A stretch of DNA of 37,306 bases from the NCBI RefSeq assembly GCF_000003815.2, contig NC_049989.1, forward strand, positions 23,309,626 to 23,346,931, given 5' to 3'. This DNA comes from Branchiostoma floridae. Lineage: Eukaryota > Chordata > Leptocardii > Amphioxiformes > Branchiostomatidae. A program made the position numbers and the translations under genes. Positions 21,115 to 34,020 of the stretch are shown one piece after another (positions within the stretch are counted from its first letter, which is position 1; each line of letters opens with the position of its first letter). The notes below the pieces were generated by a model. The model searched no databases and was not told where the DNA came from. It saw only the letters and a list, made by a program, of their open reading frames with translations.

Positions 21115-23335
21115 GTGTGCAGTGCCTTTACCATGCTTTGATATTTCGATCTGTAAACTACGTTCAGCGCATGCTTTCCAGTTCTCGTAGTCACATAGAG
21201 TTCTATACATCATTGCCTGTAAGAATGGAAAATTACTAAACAAAATCAACTCCTTGTCAAGGGATGGACCGTTAGCAAACTGTGACATAAACAGCTTCAA
21301 TGGCAGTGCTGTTAAATAGTATCTCATGAGCTGCCTTGCATTAGATAAGTAAAACACTTTCTTTACTTTGTCACCAGCGTCTGTATCTGAATTGATGACA
21401 AAGCTGACATATTTTCCACCTGACCACGATTGCTCATGTATGTCCGTAATCTCAGTTCTGCTGAAATGCTGACAAGCACCATCAAGTGGTGCGCGTTCTC
21501 ACTACCAATGATTCCTTTTCTTCTCATGTCCTGAACAGTTTCCCAAATTGTGGTTGGTTGTATGTCAAAAATCATTGCCCAGCAAGACACCGCAAGGCTT
21601 GAAAATCGATAGATTTCCTTCTTTACATTTAATAGATTACTGTTCAGTTCTTGTAACTCGAACATCTGTGCATTCTCCTTCAGTATAGTCGTTACTATTG
21701 ACAAGAGGATCATACTGTTGTTTTCTTGAATTTCCTTGGACCACAGTGCGGTATACTGATCGACCAATTCCTGGTCTCCTGTGATAATACACACATTTCC
21801 CAATATACTAGCGAGATGGTAGCCTTTCTTCAAATTGAAGGTCAGGTCTTCTTTAAGAAGGTTTGTCATCTTCCTTGGTGTTTGGATGAGTTCACGTGTT
21901 TTGCCCCTGCCCAGTGGAGTCTTACATGCATGTGGCATGGCTCCATCAAAGGAAAACCCACGCGGTGTTACGGAGTCATAGAACCAGTTGTCGAGTGGGT
22001 TGTTTGAGTGGAAATCATTCAGCGACTTAATCGCCATGGCTGGAAGAATGGTTTCACCTAAACCGATCACTTTGAGGTGGAGATAATGAGTGAGGTTCCG
22101 GAAATACTCCACATTGTTATCTGCGTCTGTCTCTATCAAAATGGCAAATTCTAAATCAGAGTACGGAGTTACTAATCCTGTGGCTTGTGAACCCAAACCT
22201 ATCATGGCGTACTTACAGGGAGGGGGTTCCATTACCTGTAAGCACTCTCCTACCAGGCTAGTTATGAATACCCTTCGCTGATTAACTAGTGTCTGACATA
22301 ATTCTTTGATTGCTTCCGCTCTATTCTTCTCTACCTTTCTAATCTTTGGGTCATCATCATCAAGGCTGTAAGGATCTATTTCTTGTTCAATTCTTTTGAT
22401 CTCAATTTCTACATTATGGCGATTTTCCTTCAATATGAGTTTGTGTCTCTCAGCGTCACATTTGTCTACCGTTTGTTCGATATTCAACACGTGTCTAAGA
22501 AATAATTTGGTAATTTTGAGAATCCTTTCCTTATCTTCCCCCTTCTCTTCTGCATTTGATCTTACCAGTGCTGCATTACAGAGTGCTGCAGCCTTGGTGA
22601 AGTCCCCTCCGTCTTTTGACTGCACTCCTCTCTTCAGGTAGACATCGCTCAACTTGTGTAAGGGCTCTGTCTCTTTCACGTGCTGACTTGTCGTTGACTC
22701 TATATGAAACAAAAATTAGAGATGATAGATTATTATAGCAAGCTGCCGCAGACCAATCAGAAGGCCCCGTTCCATGTTCGTTATGACTGTCACACCGTAA
22801 CACATAGATTCCGGCCAGCCTGGTGTGTATCGCTCCTTCTGATTGGTCTGAATTTGCATTGACACCAACCGCTCACTCGGTGGTTTTATTCGGGGGTTAC
22901 GAAGCTGAATTACTTTCGGAAGTATGTTTTGAGACTCACCTTTCACATGAACGGATTTCAGCGCAGCTGCAAACTTCTGTTCTGCCCTATCCAGGTTCCC
23001 TGCCTCCAAGGCCCTGCAGCCCTCCTGTAGGTTTTCCTTGTACGTACTGTAAAACAAAACTCACAATAAGTTTAAGGGATACAATTCCACATCCCTTTAT
23101 ATCATTAAAGTATCATGATGATGCCAATCATATCAGAGAACATATTATCAATAAACTTCACCTTACAAACTTACATACTACAGTATTGAAATCAAGCCAC
23201 AAACCTTTCAGTGTATTCCCCTGTTTTGTCTTTGATATTGCCGAGTCTGTCGACCCTCCCTCCTGCAATATATCTGTAAAGAACCGACAAATTGTCATAA
23301 TCATCGTCAGAGTATTTACAATATAAGGTGTGGCA

Positions 23336-23380
<45 letters not shown>

Positions 23381-24583
23381 CCTCTCCTTCCCTCTCCATT
23401 TCTCGCTCTAATGTATACTCTTTCTGCCACCGAAGTCATCTTTCACATTTGGAGTTATTAACGGTAAAAATCCACTATTTTACGGCGTGAAGCTCCTATA
23501 GCTACCGCTTGAGATTCCTACCGTCATCTTGCCCGAAGAGGGCCTTGCTAATACACGGTAGACTAGAAAACAGGTTAATATGTACTGGATCAAATTTACA
23601 TACGCACCTTTCTCTGTTACTCGCACTGATCACTTCACGCTCTGATTGACCGGATCCGGAAGTGGGCAGAGAGGTTGACCAGTTCTCGGTACCGGGTTTC
23701 TTCATCTCTGCTAGTCCCCTTTTCTGTTGTTTCTGTGGGAAATTCAGTTACATATTAGCTGTGGAAACATCTATATCCTGTTGGCAAGAATTGTACGGTA
23801 TCTTTTGCTGACACTGAACTAGCCACACCGAAAGTGAAGAAAAACTAGGTGAGGATTCATCCTTACCTTCATTTGCTTTCCTTTGACCTTTTTGGCGTAC
23901 ATGATGCGGTGTTTCAGTGTTTCTCTGCCATCCGGATCTTCACAGCGGTCCATGGCGGCTTGGTACAGACCAGCTGATTTGTTGAATGCTGTCTCATCCC
24001 TGAAAACCATTCCCTTCTCCAGGTACAGGTCTCCAAGGCTTTTAAACAACTCAACTTTTAGATGGTTATTTTTGTCCACGATTGCTTTCACAAATGTATC
24101 TGTGTAAGCTTCAATTAATGGCAAAATATCACGTCCTTTCATCTTGGTCTTCTCATGTACTAGTTGAAGTGTTACAAACACAGCTAACGTCATATTGCCA
24201 GAAAACTCAGAGTCTCTGTCCGGTTTTATACGCTTCTGACTGTGTACCAGCTGCGTAGATTTCTCTGCATATCTGATGCGATGTTGTATCGCTGTTCTTT
24301 CATCCTTGATTCTACAATATCGGACTGCTTCTTTGTACAGCGAACATGCCTTGATAAAATTCTCTGCCTTATGCTCTTTCGTCTTTGCCTTGTGTAAGTA
24401 CAAATCTCCAAGACTTTTTAACGCTTCACACTTCAAGATCCTATTTTCAGTACTGATGCCGTGAATCAACTTGCCAGCGTACCCCCTCTTCACCTCATCC
24501 AGATCAGAACCGTTCCGCAACTTTAAGTCCAATTTTGTAAACTCTTCCACGACAGCTGACAGCGTGGTCTCCATTTTCTGCAT
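19477..24583 (-). CDS. DUF294-like nucleotidyltransferase fused to TPR array
   Basis: Five exons with consistent GT-AG borders and phases: 24583-23867, 23723-23608, 23273-23205, 23046-22940, and 22699 to the gap at 19476. The ATG at 24583 is the first in frame after a TAG. Residues about 49-108 and 174-232 are two copies of a helical unit (KSLGDLYL ... HRIxYAxK); a third, weaker unit opens exon 5. Residues about 500-600 resemble the DUF294/GlnD N-terminal nucleotidyltransferase fold: GLGSQATG, then YSDLEF (carboxylates D518 and E520), with SFD (D588) a possible third ligand. The first frame stops at codon 782 (21365-21363). A -1 shift near 21391-21397 restores the frame [20 protein letters not shown] into at least 12.4 TPR units. 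Cytosolic, since no signal peptide or membrane segment is visible. The substrate is unknown. The indel could be an assembly error or a real lesion, so functionality is uncertain. Confidence 0.85.
23340..23393. repeat. (TC)n microsatellite
   Basis: A dinucleotide run with a few interruptions in the second intron of the nucleotidyltransferase-TPR gene, on the upstream side of its third exon. Confidence 0.9.
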
Positions 24584-26276
24584 GGCTGCATTTGTGATGA
24601 TGCCCTATTGGCCAAAGACAGAGCTCAAAGACACCATTTACCTTAAAGCAAATCCATAGCTTTTACAGTTGAAAAAGAAAGAAAGAAAAATTAATGTCAG
24701 TGAATCTTTCAGGGAGCGAGCCTATAGCTACTAATAATAGTATTTCGTGTTAAATCTTGTAATTGTATTTCATGTAGAACTCTTGTAATTGTACAGTTTA
24801 TTAATATACTGAGGTAGCCAATCTACGCTATTTGTATCCATATTCAGATACCCTATCTATCTCCTTTGGGCCCATTTCATTATTCCTTTGTTTTGACCAC
24901 CGTCAGATGCTCCCAAGTCTTTTGCATACTGGAGAATTCCAAGGGAGACGTTGTTTTATAACAATATACGCCAGACATGACGTCACCGGAAATACCCGGT
25001 CGGGGAATTCCCCGTAATGAAATTGCTTTCCAAACCGCCATTTTTATACAGGTTTCGTAACAATCAGTCCTTAATGTCGCATACCGCATTCAAGGCGAGC
25101 TGCAAAAATGATTTTGAATAAAACGCATACATAATATAGTTTGAAATAACGATGTAAGATCCCTGCTGTGTTTCAGCGAGGACATTATATAACGTGCTTG
25201 GTTTCAGTTAGCCTCCTTCGCAGATGTCTGGAGCAGCACCCCATACAAGTACCGTTTTCACTTACAAGAGGTTAACGGTGGTCACCGTGATGCAGTTAGA
25301 AGTGAGCTATGAGACGTCTCCTGTCTCCTGAGAAAGACCGGTAACCACTTACAAGTGGCTCAGAGAGATGAGTGTGTCAGACTCCATGTGTTGTGTTTTT
25401 CGATGGGTAACCAAGTATATTGGGTCATTCTTGGGTTCATGGGTCACCTCGCTCTGTGTTGACCTGGACGACCAGTGGCCCAAAATTGCCGTGCACCCTA
25501 GGAATATGCAAGGAAAAGTGTAGTTTTACGTTATTTTGGACAAGAATATAACCAGAAAGTGAGTTGGGTGTATTGTTTCTACATGTCTTGGCACTGTCAA
25601 AGGCTAAGGTTTAGCAAACAGTGCAGATAATGCCTTTTCTTCAAACCCTAGTCGGCCGTCGGCAGATGATCGCAGCTTTGAGACGGGTCCAGGGTCGGTT
25701 CGATCGGTAAACGTATAACGTTAAACCTTTACCGCTGTGTAACCTTACATCATTTCCCAGCGACCGTGACATAATTCGCCATACATTTTGTAGTAGCGGA
25801 CGTTGTTGATAGAATCTGGAGGTTTCTTGTTTAACAACTGCGCACAGAACTGAACTGCTAATGGTACTGTATGGGGAGGGGGGCGAAGTGTGGGGTGGGG
25901 GGCGGCTTTGAATGTTGGTAGTATTACTAATTACTGACGTTATACCACCTAGACAATCTTCGTACCAAAAATGCCAAATCATAGGGCAACACTCCACGCC
26001 CCTGTGCCCCATATATAGCAATTGGGTCTCAAGTGAAAAACTACTTTCTGCCAAGGAATCCATGTACAGTTAATACAGAAAAAGTGGGATCCTTTGTCTT
26101 TCACTGTCTCATTCATTCACCTTGGTGTATTATTGCAGCCAGTAGATACCCAATCTGAGTAATAAGACTTTTAACGTGCTCTAGGCACCTCCTCAAACAC
26201 AGGATTCCCTTTTTACTTGAACCTTTCCAGCCGACCCTGGGATCGAATTTAGACCTTTTGAACAACGATGTGTTCT
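24584..26276. other. Upstream of the TPR gene, nothing recognised
   Basis: This should hold the promoter and any 5' UTR of the minus-strand gene starting at 24583, but I cannot place a TATA box or start site. The open frame on minus 26063-25641 (140 codons) has no recognisable domain. Confidence 0.4.
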
Positions 26277-26376
26277 NNNNNNNNNNNNNNNNNNNNNNNN
26301 NNNNNNNNNNNNNNNNNNNNNNNNNNNNNNNNNNNNNNNNNNNNNNNNNNNNNNNNNNNNNNNNNNNNNNNNNNNN
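26277..26376. other. Assembly gap, 100 N
   Basis: Exactly 100 N in non-coding sequence. Confidence 0.99.
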
Positions 26377-26531
26377 ATTGTTCTTCCCTATTATTGTAAA
26401 TCAAATAATAATAATTGCAATTAGCTGTCGGGCAAGAATTTGCAAGAAACCATAATAACATTATGATCTAACAGCACAACACCATAAGAAAAAATTTCAA
26501 TTGGTACCTTCAACTTTTCACTCACCAAGAA

Positions 26532-27005
26532 AAGGGGTGGGTACAAAAAACGTTTTTTGCTTGTTAGACCGGTCCAAAAAAAACAGACCTGAAAAAAATC
26601 AGTGGTCCGGATGTTGGACCGATCGATTAAGAAAAAACAGACCTGAAAAATTAGTGGACTGGATGTTGGACCGATTCGAAATGAACAGATTATATCGGCA
26701 GACGTTCATGTGTTTTGGGGCTTACAGATCCAAGAAAAGAACGACAGTGAAGTTGAGAGTTGATAGTCATTTTTACCGAGCTTCTACAGTCAAACTTGGT
26801 CTAAAACAGAGGCAGTTAGTGTTGTTGACATACAGAATTTTTTTAAATGCATATGAACGTCCAAATACAATCTTTTAATTTGTTGCAAAAATGGACCACT
26901 GTTTTGAGTCGCCCATTCATTAGTTTTCACAGATAGGTGCAGACCTGTACCTGATCCTCTAGACCTGAACCATACCTGTACCTTAATTTTCTGTACCCAC
27001 CCTAA
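26532..27005. mobile_element. hAT-like non-autonomous element with 8-bp duplication
   Basis: It starts AAGGGGTGGGTACA and ends TGTACCCACCCTAA, imperfect terminal inverted repeats. It is flanked by perfect 8-bp direct repeats ACCAAGAA (26524-26531 and 27006-27013), the size made by hAT-superfamily transposases. Near its left end is an internal partial repeat of AACAGACCTGAAAAA (26582 and 26636) with TGGATGTTGGACCGAT-like copies. It encodes no transposase. Confidence 0.7.
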
Positions 27006-27013
27006 ACCAAGAA

Positions 27014-30000
27014 CGATTATACACATGTATTATCTCAACATCTGAAGCAAATTAGTCAAAACACATAACTCCAGGTGGGAGTGGATCAAACCATTCTGGT
27101 TAGAATGGGGAAGGGAATTTCACAAGCAACTCGTAACCTCTGCTTCGCCTATTGAGTCAGTGAGTCGAAGTAGCTCGACAATGTTTCTAACTTAGGGAGA
27201 AGAGATGCTGCTACACAGCCTACAGTGAGCATAGTTCAGTGGTCGATGGCCTTACACTGAGCAAACTCGTTTGAAAAAAAATGGTCTTATCTCTGGGTGT
27301 TTTAGTATCTTATGATACACTTTATGCTGATGAATACTTTTTGTACTGTGTTCCCACTCTGCAAAATAATCGATTCGCATTAAAGTAGCAGAACAATCAT
27401 ATGATTTCACCAATGGAGATCTACATCATGGTTATGGACCCCAAAAGGGAGTGACATATTTGTCAGCACTCATGGTTTCCTACTGGATGCCCTGCACAGG
27501 AGAATGTCCATGACGCAATACTTTGTCGCCAAACTTACAATTGGGTCATGCTTAGACACTGTGTTCTTCTGTGTATCTGAGTCAAATTGAGTCAGACCAT
27601 GAGCTATTGCTGTATGATTTTGGAGGCTGACTTATGAAGCTACTCTGAATTGTGTGTAGTCATACTTCAAATCCTTATCTGGGCAAGACTACTGGCTTAG
27701 TGTTTTCCACTGAGAATTTGGGGACACCCTGGCTAAATAACAGAGAAATTAAAATCAATAAATTTTGCTACATACAGATAACTCAATTCCTACACCATGT
27801 AGCACAGTTTACACATGGATTTCTCTCACATGCCCCCCCCCCCCAACAGATTATAATGTTTCACCTATAGGTATAAGTTCCTTTTTGCAATAGACTTCTT
27901 TTGGGGTATGCATGGACTCTAGGGGGGTTACTGTGACAGCTGTTTATTCAGATTTTCTTTTCTCTCATTACTGTCTTGGGCAATTACATGTATGTTAAAA
28001 TTACTCAGCAACAATAGTATGGTGAAGCACCGAGACGTGAGGTTAAGCAGTTGCTCGATACGAATAGATCCGACATCACAGAATCTGTATAAAAACCTCT
28101 GAGTCCAAACCATACAGTCTCTATTCCACATTCCTACACCACGCAGCACAATTTACACTTAAATTTCTCTCACGTGCTTTTCTACTCCATTGGAACATGA
28201 ACTTACTCTGAAGATTCTCCCTTGCAGAATTAGATACTTCCAAAATGCCTCACCCTAAAATGGATTTTTCCAAACCATCCATGCTAATGCAGACTATTAC
28301 TCAACACAAAAGTTAGGAATGAGCACAATGTTATTGTGATGCAATTGGACTATTCAAGAAGCTCTGTTCTTGTGTACATTTAACGGCTGTCCCAATACCA
28401 AATTTGAGATCATCGGGCTTTGAACAAGAGCTACTTGTACGAGTGCAAAATATACATTTTTGGATGAAAATTATTCAAACAATTGTTTTACAATTCAATT
28501 CATTCATCCCCCAAATAAAATGTACCATAAATGTATCTTCTCGCTCCTTGCCCGTACATTTGCAGCTCATTTGAATTTGATGCTATGACATAGGACCATA
28601 AAATAAACACTTTTAGTTGGTAAAGACCAGAAAAAAATCTCGAAGACCAGATAAAAAATGAATATGAATCCCCAAGGTCACATTCTCATTCTACCTCCAT
28701 ACCATATATCAATATTGTTCAAGCAGATGTTGGGAGGGAAGATTTCTGACCCCCATTATTACCCTCACAGTATCAGTATATAGTTTTAAAAATACTTTTC
28801 AATGAAATAGATAGATATGAAGAAGTATTTTTCATGCAGATATCATGGATTGTTGTTAATATAGCCAAATTCTAGTAACATAGGGGGTGGCAACAAACAT
28901 GATTGTGACTTATGCATATGCATGATAAAACCAAAAGACATCTTTCTTATGACAGGTGATTGATTGGTGCATTATAAGCAAAAACTGCATACCTATGAAA
29001 TACAAATTACATGTACAACTTGTTAAAACTCTTTCCAACAGAACCTAAATATTCTTTACATACAAACCAAAGAGGTCACTGTTTGCTCCACCACTTGCTT
29101 CACACAGGTGAACAAAATAAGGCTGATTAACCTGAGTTTTACATGCAATTGTATATAAAAAAAAAGGTATTTAACATGTGATCGATAACTTATCAAACAT
29201 ATTTGCACATTTTTAGTATCAAATTCTGCTATAGGGCATTCAGATGAGATGATGTGCAATGATGATGCTATTCATGAAATTAAATATTTGGCACTTTTAT
29301 TCTCACAGCACATATGGGGTGAGAACGGGTATATTAACTTTTTTAAACAAATGTGTAAAATAATCATAGTACCCGCAAATCCATAATGATTGTTAAGTTG
29401 TGTGCGTGTTTGTGTGTGTGTTTCAATAACTGTGGTGAGTGCACTGTGTGATTGTGTGGGGAGTGGTATTGTGTGTGTGTGTATGTATGTATGTTTATGC
29501 GTGCGTGTGTGTGTGTGTATGTCTGTGTTTTTAAATGATTGCGGTGTACTGTGATTGTGTGGAGAGCGTTGACATCTAGGATCAAGGAGGTTATATCGAT
29601 ACATGAGATAGATATTAACCTTGCTTGGACTCAGTTTCTGAAGAGTGATGAGTCACAGACGTGTCAAACCTCATACACGTATGAAAATCTACAAAGGGAA
29701 ATTGATACTCCATGTTGGTCAACAGGTGACAAGACAAAGATGCATTTTTTTGCTTAGAAACTTATGATAACACTAAGCATTCAAATAACAAAACTGTGTC
29801 TTTATCCCTCATGTTCACACACACATACATACATACATACATATTCATCACAACTGATATGTTTCTGTATTGTTGTTATAACCTAGTTCTTAGATCAATT
29901 GTTCTTGTATGGTTGTGACAGTGGACAATAACCGTATGACTAAGCACTAGAGCACCTGTTCCTGCATGGAAGAGTTATTTATGAACCAGCCCAAGTCCTA

Positions 30001-30351
30001 ATGCAATGATAATTGATTTATGAGCCTATGAAAATATTAAATAGCTAGTGGAAATTTACTTAGAAACCCTTTCTGCAATGTAGTTTGTTACATTACAGTG
30101 ACTCTAATACAGATGCATGTGAAATCACAGCTATATTTGTATTGAAATTGTAGTAGAAATTTGTAAGTTCAATTTAGAAATTAGACATTTGTCTTATATA
30201 ATACATGTAGAAGTATCATTAAGGTAAGCTAGCAAGCAGCCATTTTGCATCTTGTACATACTTGTACAATGTGAACTACTTTATGTACAAAATTTATGCT
30301 GTCAGTAACACTGGAATGATCCCAGTCTTTACAGTGTTGTTTTTAACCCAC
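27014..30351. other. AT-rich non-coding stretch with minor repeats
   Basis: No gene is recognised. ATTCCTACACCATGTAGCAC near 27786 and ATTCCTACACCACGCAGCAC near 28129 start a diverged duplicate of about 48 bp, 343 bp apart. A (TG)n-rich tract lies at about 29398-29525 and an (ACAT)n tract at 29817-29841. Confidence 0.5.
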
Positions 30352-30513
30352 NNNNNNNNNNNNNNNNNNNNNNNNNNNNNNNNNNNNNNNNNNNNNNNNN
30401 NNNNNNNNNNNNNNNNNNNNNNNNNNNNNNNNNNNNNNNNNNNNNNNNNNNNNNNNNNNNNNNNNNNNNNNNNNNNNNNNNNNNNNNNNNNNNNNNNNNN
30501 NNNNNNNNNNNNN
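30352..30513. other. Assembly gap, 162 N
   Basis: A run of 162 N. Unlike the four 100-N gaps, its size may be a real estimate. Confidence 0.99.
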
Positions 30514-32843
30514 AGTTTGAGTTATTTTCACATGTACTGTTATACATATGAGGAATAAACACAAAGGATCATATCCTGTTGTAAAAGATGGTGTTAAAGA
30601 TGTGTCTATTTCAAGTACAGTATACAGTTCTTTCTTTATATGCGGGTTATTTTGTTTATTTTAAATATTCTGCATCAGTCAAGTCACTATGAAAAGAAAC
30701 TGTAGTCTGTTTGATTATAAAATCTGCTTCTTTACAGTTATATAGGACAGATAAGCAGCAATCATCCAGAGGTTGATACAGTAGAATTATATGGTTTCTT
30801 TTAGCTTTCCAGAAAATCTATTGTTAGTTACAATAGTAAGAATATTCATTGAAAACAAAGCCAAAGCATGAAGTTTTGAATTTTTTAAGTGATACTGTCA
30901 AGTCCTACCATTGCACAATTGACTTGAAAGCTCTGCACCTATAGAACAAAAATGATTCATTTCAAATTCATATGACATATACTGAGAGTAAACACGCTAT
31001 TGATATCCTTTAACATTGACCGCAAGCACCCAGAAAACCACACAACTCAACTGAAAGCTAATTTGAACAAGAAGGCTTGAAACACTACCATGGACCTCAA
31101 TGCTTTCTACATTGATGCCTGCTGTTCTGAGGAAAGTCGCTAGGTTTTAATAACTGTCGGTTGTTTGTAAGTACATTCAATCAAACACGCTGAGCAGACT
31201 ACTGGAGGAATGAAATACCACAATACGAGGTTTGACTACTTTTGTATACTATCATTGACGAAAAAAAAGGTTTTACAATCAGCAAAAGAAGCCGATTAAT
31301 TTTCGCCGCAGTGGCGCCCTGCAGTAATAAGAATTACCGCTTGGATATAGATAAATCGTTTTTTTGGTAAATATATCTAATAAAACTCATTAAAATGACT
31401 GTGTAAAAAAATGAAATATCAAATTACGACTGTTTTAGTCATTTTGTAGATCATCTATGTAGAATGAATGATTTTTAAACTCAGAAAAGTTGGGAAAAGT
31501 TGCCTTAAGCGCCACTTGATGTAAACATTTTTGTAGGGGTCGAAAATGAAGACATATGTAACACTCATATCTTCAATCAGATTAATGGTACAGCAAAACT
31601 AAAAGATGAACAGATAGATCGAGATATTGGCCTAATGTTGTGAAAATTGCATCGAAAAATTCCGCTCTCTTTATGATTTATAAAGAAAATGGTATTCCCG
31701 TCGCATGCGGTTTAAATCACGCTAGAATTGCATAGCAGGTGGCAGGCGGGTCGGCCTTGCGTGAGAGTGGAACATGTTGGTTTTTCATATCTCACCCAGA
31801 AATCGATGGATTTTTCTCAAATTCTTTGTACAAGATTCTGAAAGCTTTCTTAGTCCCTGTATGAATCCCTATGCGATAATCTTAATTGTTCATTGAGTTA
31901 CAAACATTTGAACTTCGGAGAATAAATCATATATTTCGGGCGCAACTTTTAGATAAAAGTTCACATCTCCGTCTAAAGTATTGAGTACAGACACTCAGAA
32001 AGAAAGTGGGAATAGCACAAAAATGTCCTAACAGGCGTATGTGCTAAATTGTCTTTTTCACCTTCATAAATTCCTAACATACATGATTTTTGTACGTCTA
32101 AACATACGTTTCTTTGTACGTCGGACAATGTTGAGCTTAGTGGAACGCGGGTTGGCTGGAACGATTTCATATCTCACTTGCAGCGAACGTAATAGAATAG
32201 GGTTTCTTTCAAATCTAAATGAAATGTTCATGCTTAAGCTTGTACAAAGTCGTCATGTAAACTGCTGTTTGATATATTTGATTTGCAAGGAACAGACATG
32301 GTAAACGACATTTAACACATTTTACATCTAGGTCAGCTTAGATCGACATGAATTATTGCGTCAGTTAGGACGCTACGTGAGGTATCATCGGTGATACTAT
32401 ATTTCACTTTTCTATACATTTCTTAATGTAGTTGTGCTGTTGCCATTCCACAACGGGGAGTTCCAGACATGCAGGGGTTCCTTGTGCAGTTTGCATGTAT
32501 TGCATACGTTGTAAAAAAGAGAGTCATATTGACCCTCACCTCATTCTTTAAACACGTTAACCCTCACGCTTTAACCCTCAACTCAGCTGATCAGTCTTTC
32601 TCATATGAAGGGAACCGTGGATTTGAGCTTCCTAATATTGTCAGTAGTACTGCTTGCCTTTCCTGGCCTTTGCTGCCAACATCTTTAGTACTACACGAAG
32701 CACTATAGTGACCTCAAGATTGTCTCTTCCTTTAGACGTTAACGTTCATACTTTTAAATTTATCTATTTACAGCTACTTTAGGCGTTTTGATCAAAAGTA
32801 AAAGTTCAACAAGAGTCACAGGCCATGCGCCAGTTCTGCTGCT
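30514..32843. other. Non-coding stretch, nothing recognised
   Basis: AT-rich sequence with short frames only. Two segments near 31774-31800 and 32150-32180 share a TTTCATATCTCAC motif and may be related old repeats. There is no splice-supported exon that I can defend. Confidence 0.4.
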
Positions 32844-33527
32844 TCCAAACTTAAGCTTTTGTGACAAATAAGTCGCGTACATTTATGTCAGGGAACCATT
32901 CCGCAAGCAACAATGTTGGTTTGAAGAAAATCGGACATTGTTTTATGAAATGTAATTTTCTTGCGAATAATGCAGATTTTGTCCCAGAGGACCAAATTTA
33001 GCTTTTTTCGACAAATAAGTTGTATATATGATGTCGGGGAACTATTCTGCACCCAATAATGTTATTTTGAATAAAATCGTACATCGTTTCGCGATATTAA
33101 TTCATTTTGCGAAAAATGCATATTTTGGCTGAGAAGACCAAATTTAGCTTTTTCGACATATAAGTTGTATACATTATGTCAGGGATCCATTTCGCACCCA
33201 ACAATGTTGGTTTGAATAAAATCGAACATCGTTTTGCGATATTAATTTTTTTTGCTAAAAATGCTTATTTTGGCTGAGAAGACCAAATTTAGCTTTTTCG
33301 ACATACAAGTTGTATACATTATGTCAGGGATCCATTCCGCACCCAACAATGTTGGTTTGAATAAAATCGAACATCGTTTCGCGATATTAATTTTTTTTGC
33401 TAAAACTGCTTATTTTGGCCTAGAAGACCAAATTTAGCTTTTTCGACATAAAAGTTGTATACATTATGTCAGGGATCCATTCCGCACCCAACAATGTTGG
33501 TTTGAATAAAATCGAACATCGTTTCGC
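32844..33527. repeat. 145-bp satellite array running into a gap
   Basis: The motif ACCAAATTTAGCTTTTTCGA recurs at 32991, 33137, 33282 and 33427 (spacing 146, 145, 145), with a degenerate first unit near 32844. Each unit also carries TGTCAGGGATCCATTCCGCA and CAACAATGTTGGTTTGAATA-like segments. The copies grow more alike toward the gap, so the array probably continues into it. Confidence 0.9.
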
Positions 33528-33627
33528 NNNNNNNNNNNNNNNNNNNNNNNNNNNNNNNNNNNNNNNNNNNNNNNNNNNNNNNNNNNNNNNNNNNNNNNNN
33601 NNNNNNNNNNNNNNNNNNNNNNNNNNN
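33528..33627. other. Assembly gap, 100 N
   Basis: Exactly 100 N between the 145-bp satellite and a CA/CG-rich microsatellite; the true size is unknown. Confidence 0.99.
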
Positions 33628-33718
33628 ACACACGCACGCACACCTCATACGCACGCACGCACACACAGACACACGCACACCACATACGCACGCACGCATG
33701 CACGCACGCACGCACACA
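33628..33718. repeat. (ACGC/ACAC)n microsatellite
   Basis: An alternating purine-pyrimidine run immediately after the gap. Confidence 0.9.
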
Positions 33719-34020
33719 CTTCAGATGTCTAGACTTGTTGTCTCCATATCTATCACCAACGCTGCAATTAGTTGATGTAGGTCTATACCGCTGTCAGCTT
33801 CAAACTGTTTAATGTATGTCTTGCACGGTCGTCCATGCCTTCTGTTTCCATGATTATGGTTCCAAAATAAAAGTTTGTTTTAATTATTACCTCGTCCTCT
33901 TTTCTCCAGCTAGTGACTGATTATGAAATTTCTATTAGTGAAAAGGGTTTTTTGAGGCGGCGCTACCGTAACCGACCATGTTCAGCGCCAAAGCCGCGAG
34001 TCCTTGCACGGGAGGTCCTA

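Noticed and set aside
21363-21400. Programmed -1 ribosomal frameshifting
   Set aside because: No X-XXY-YYZ slippery site or pseudoknot seen in the overlap; a one-base assembly or allelic indel explains it better.
23158-23439. RERERERE frame on the minus strand
   Set aside because: It comes from a (TC)n microsatellite; only the 69-nt exon 23273-23205 inside it, in a different frame, is real.
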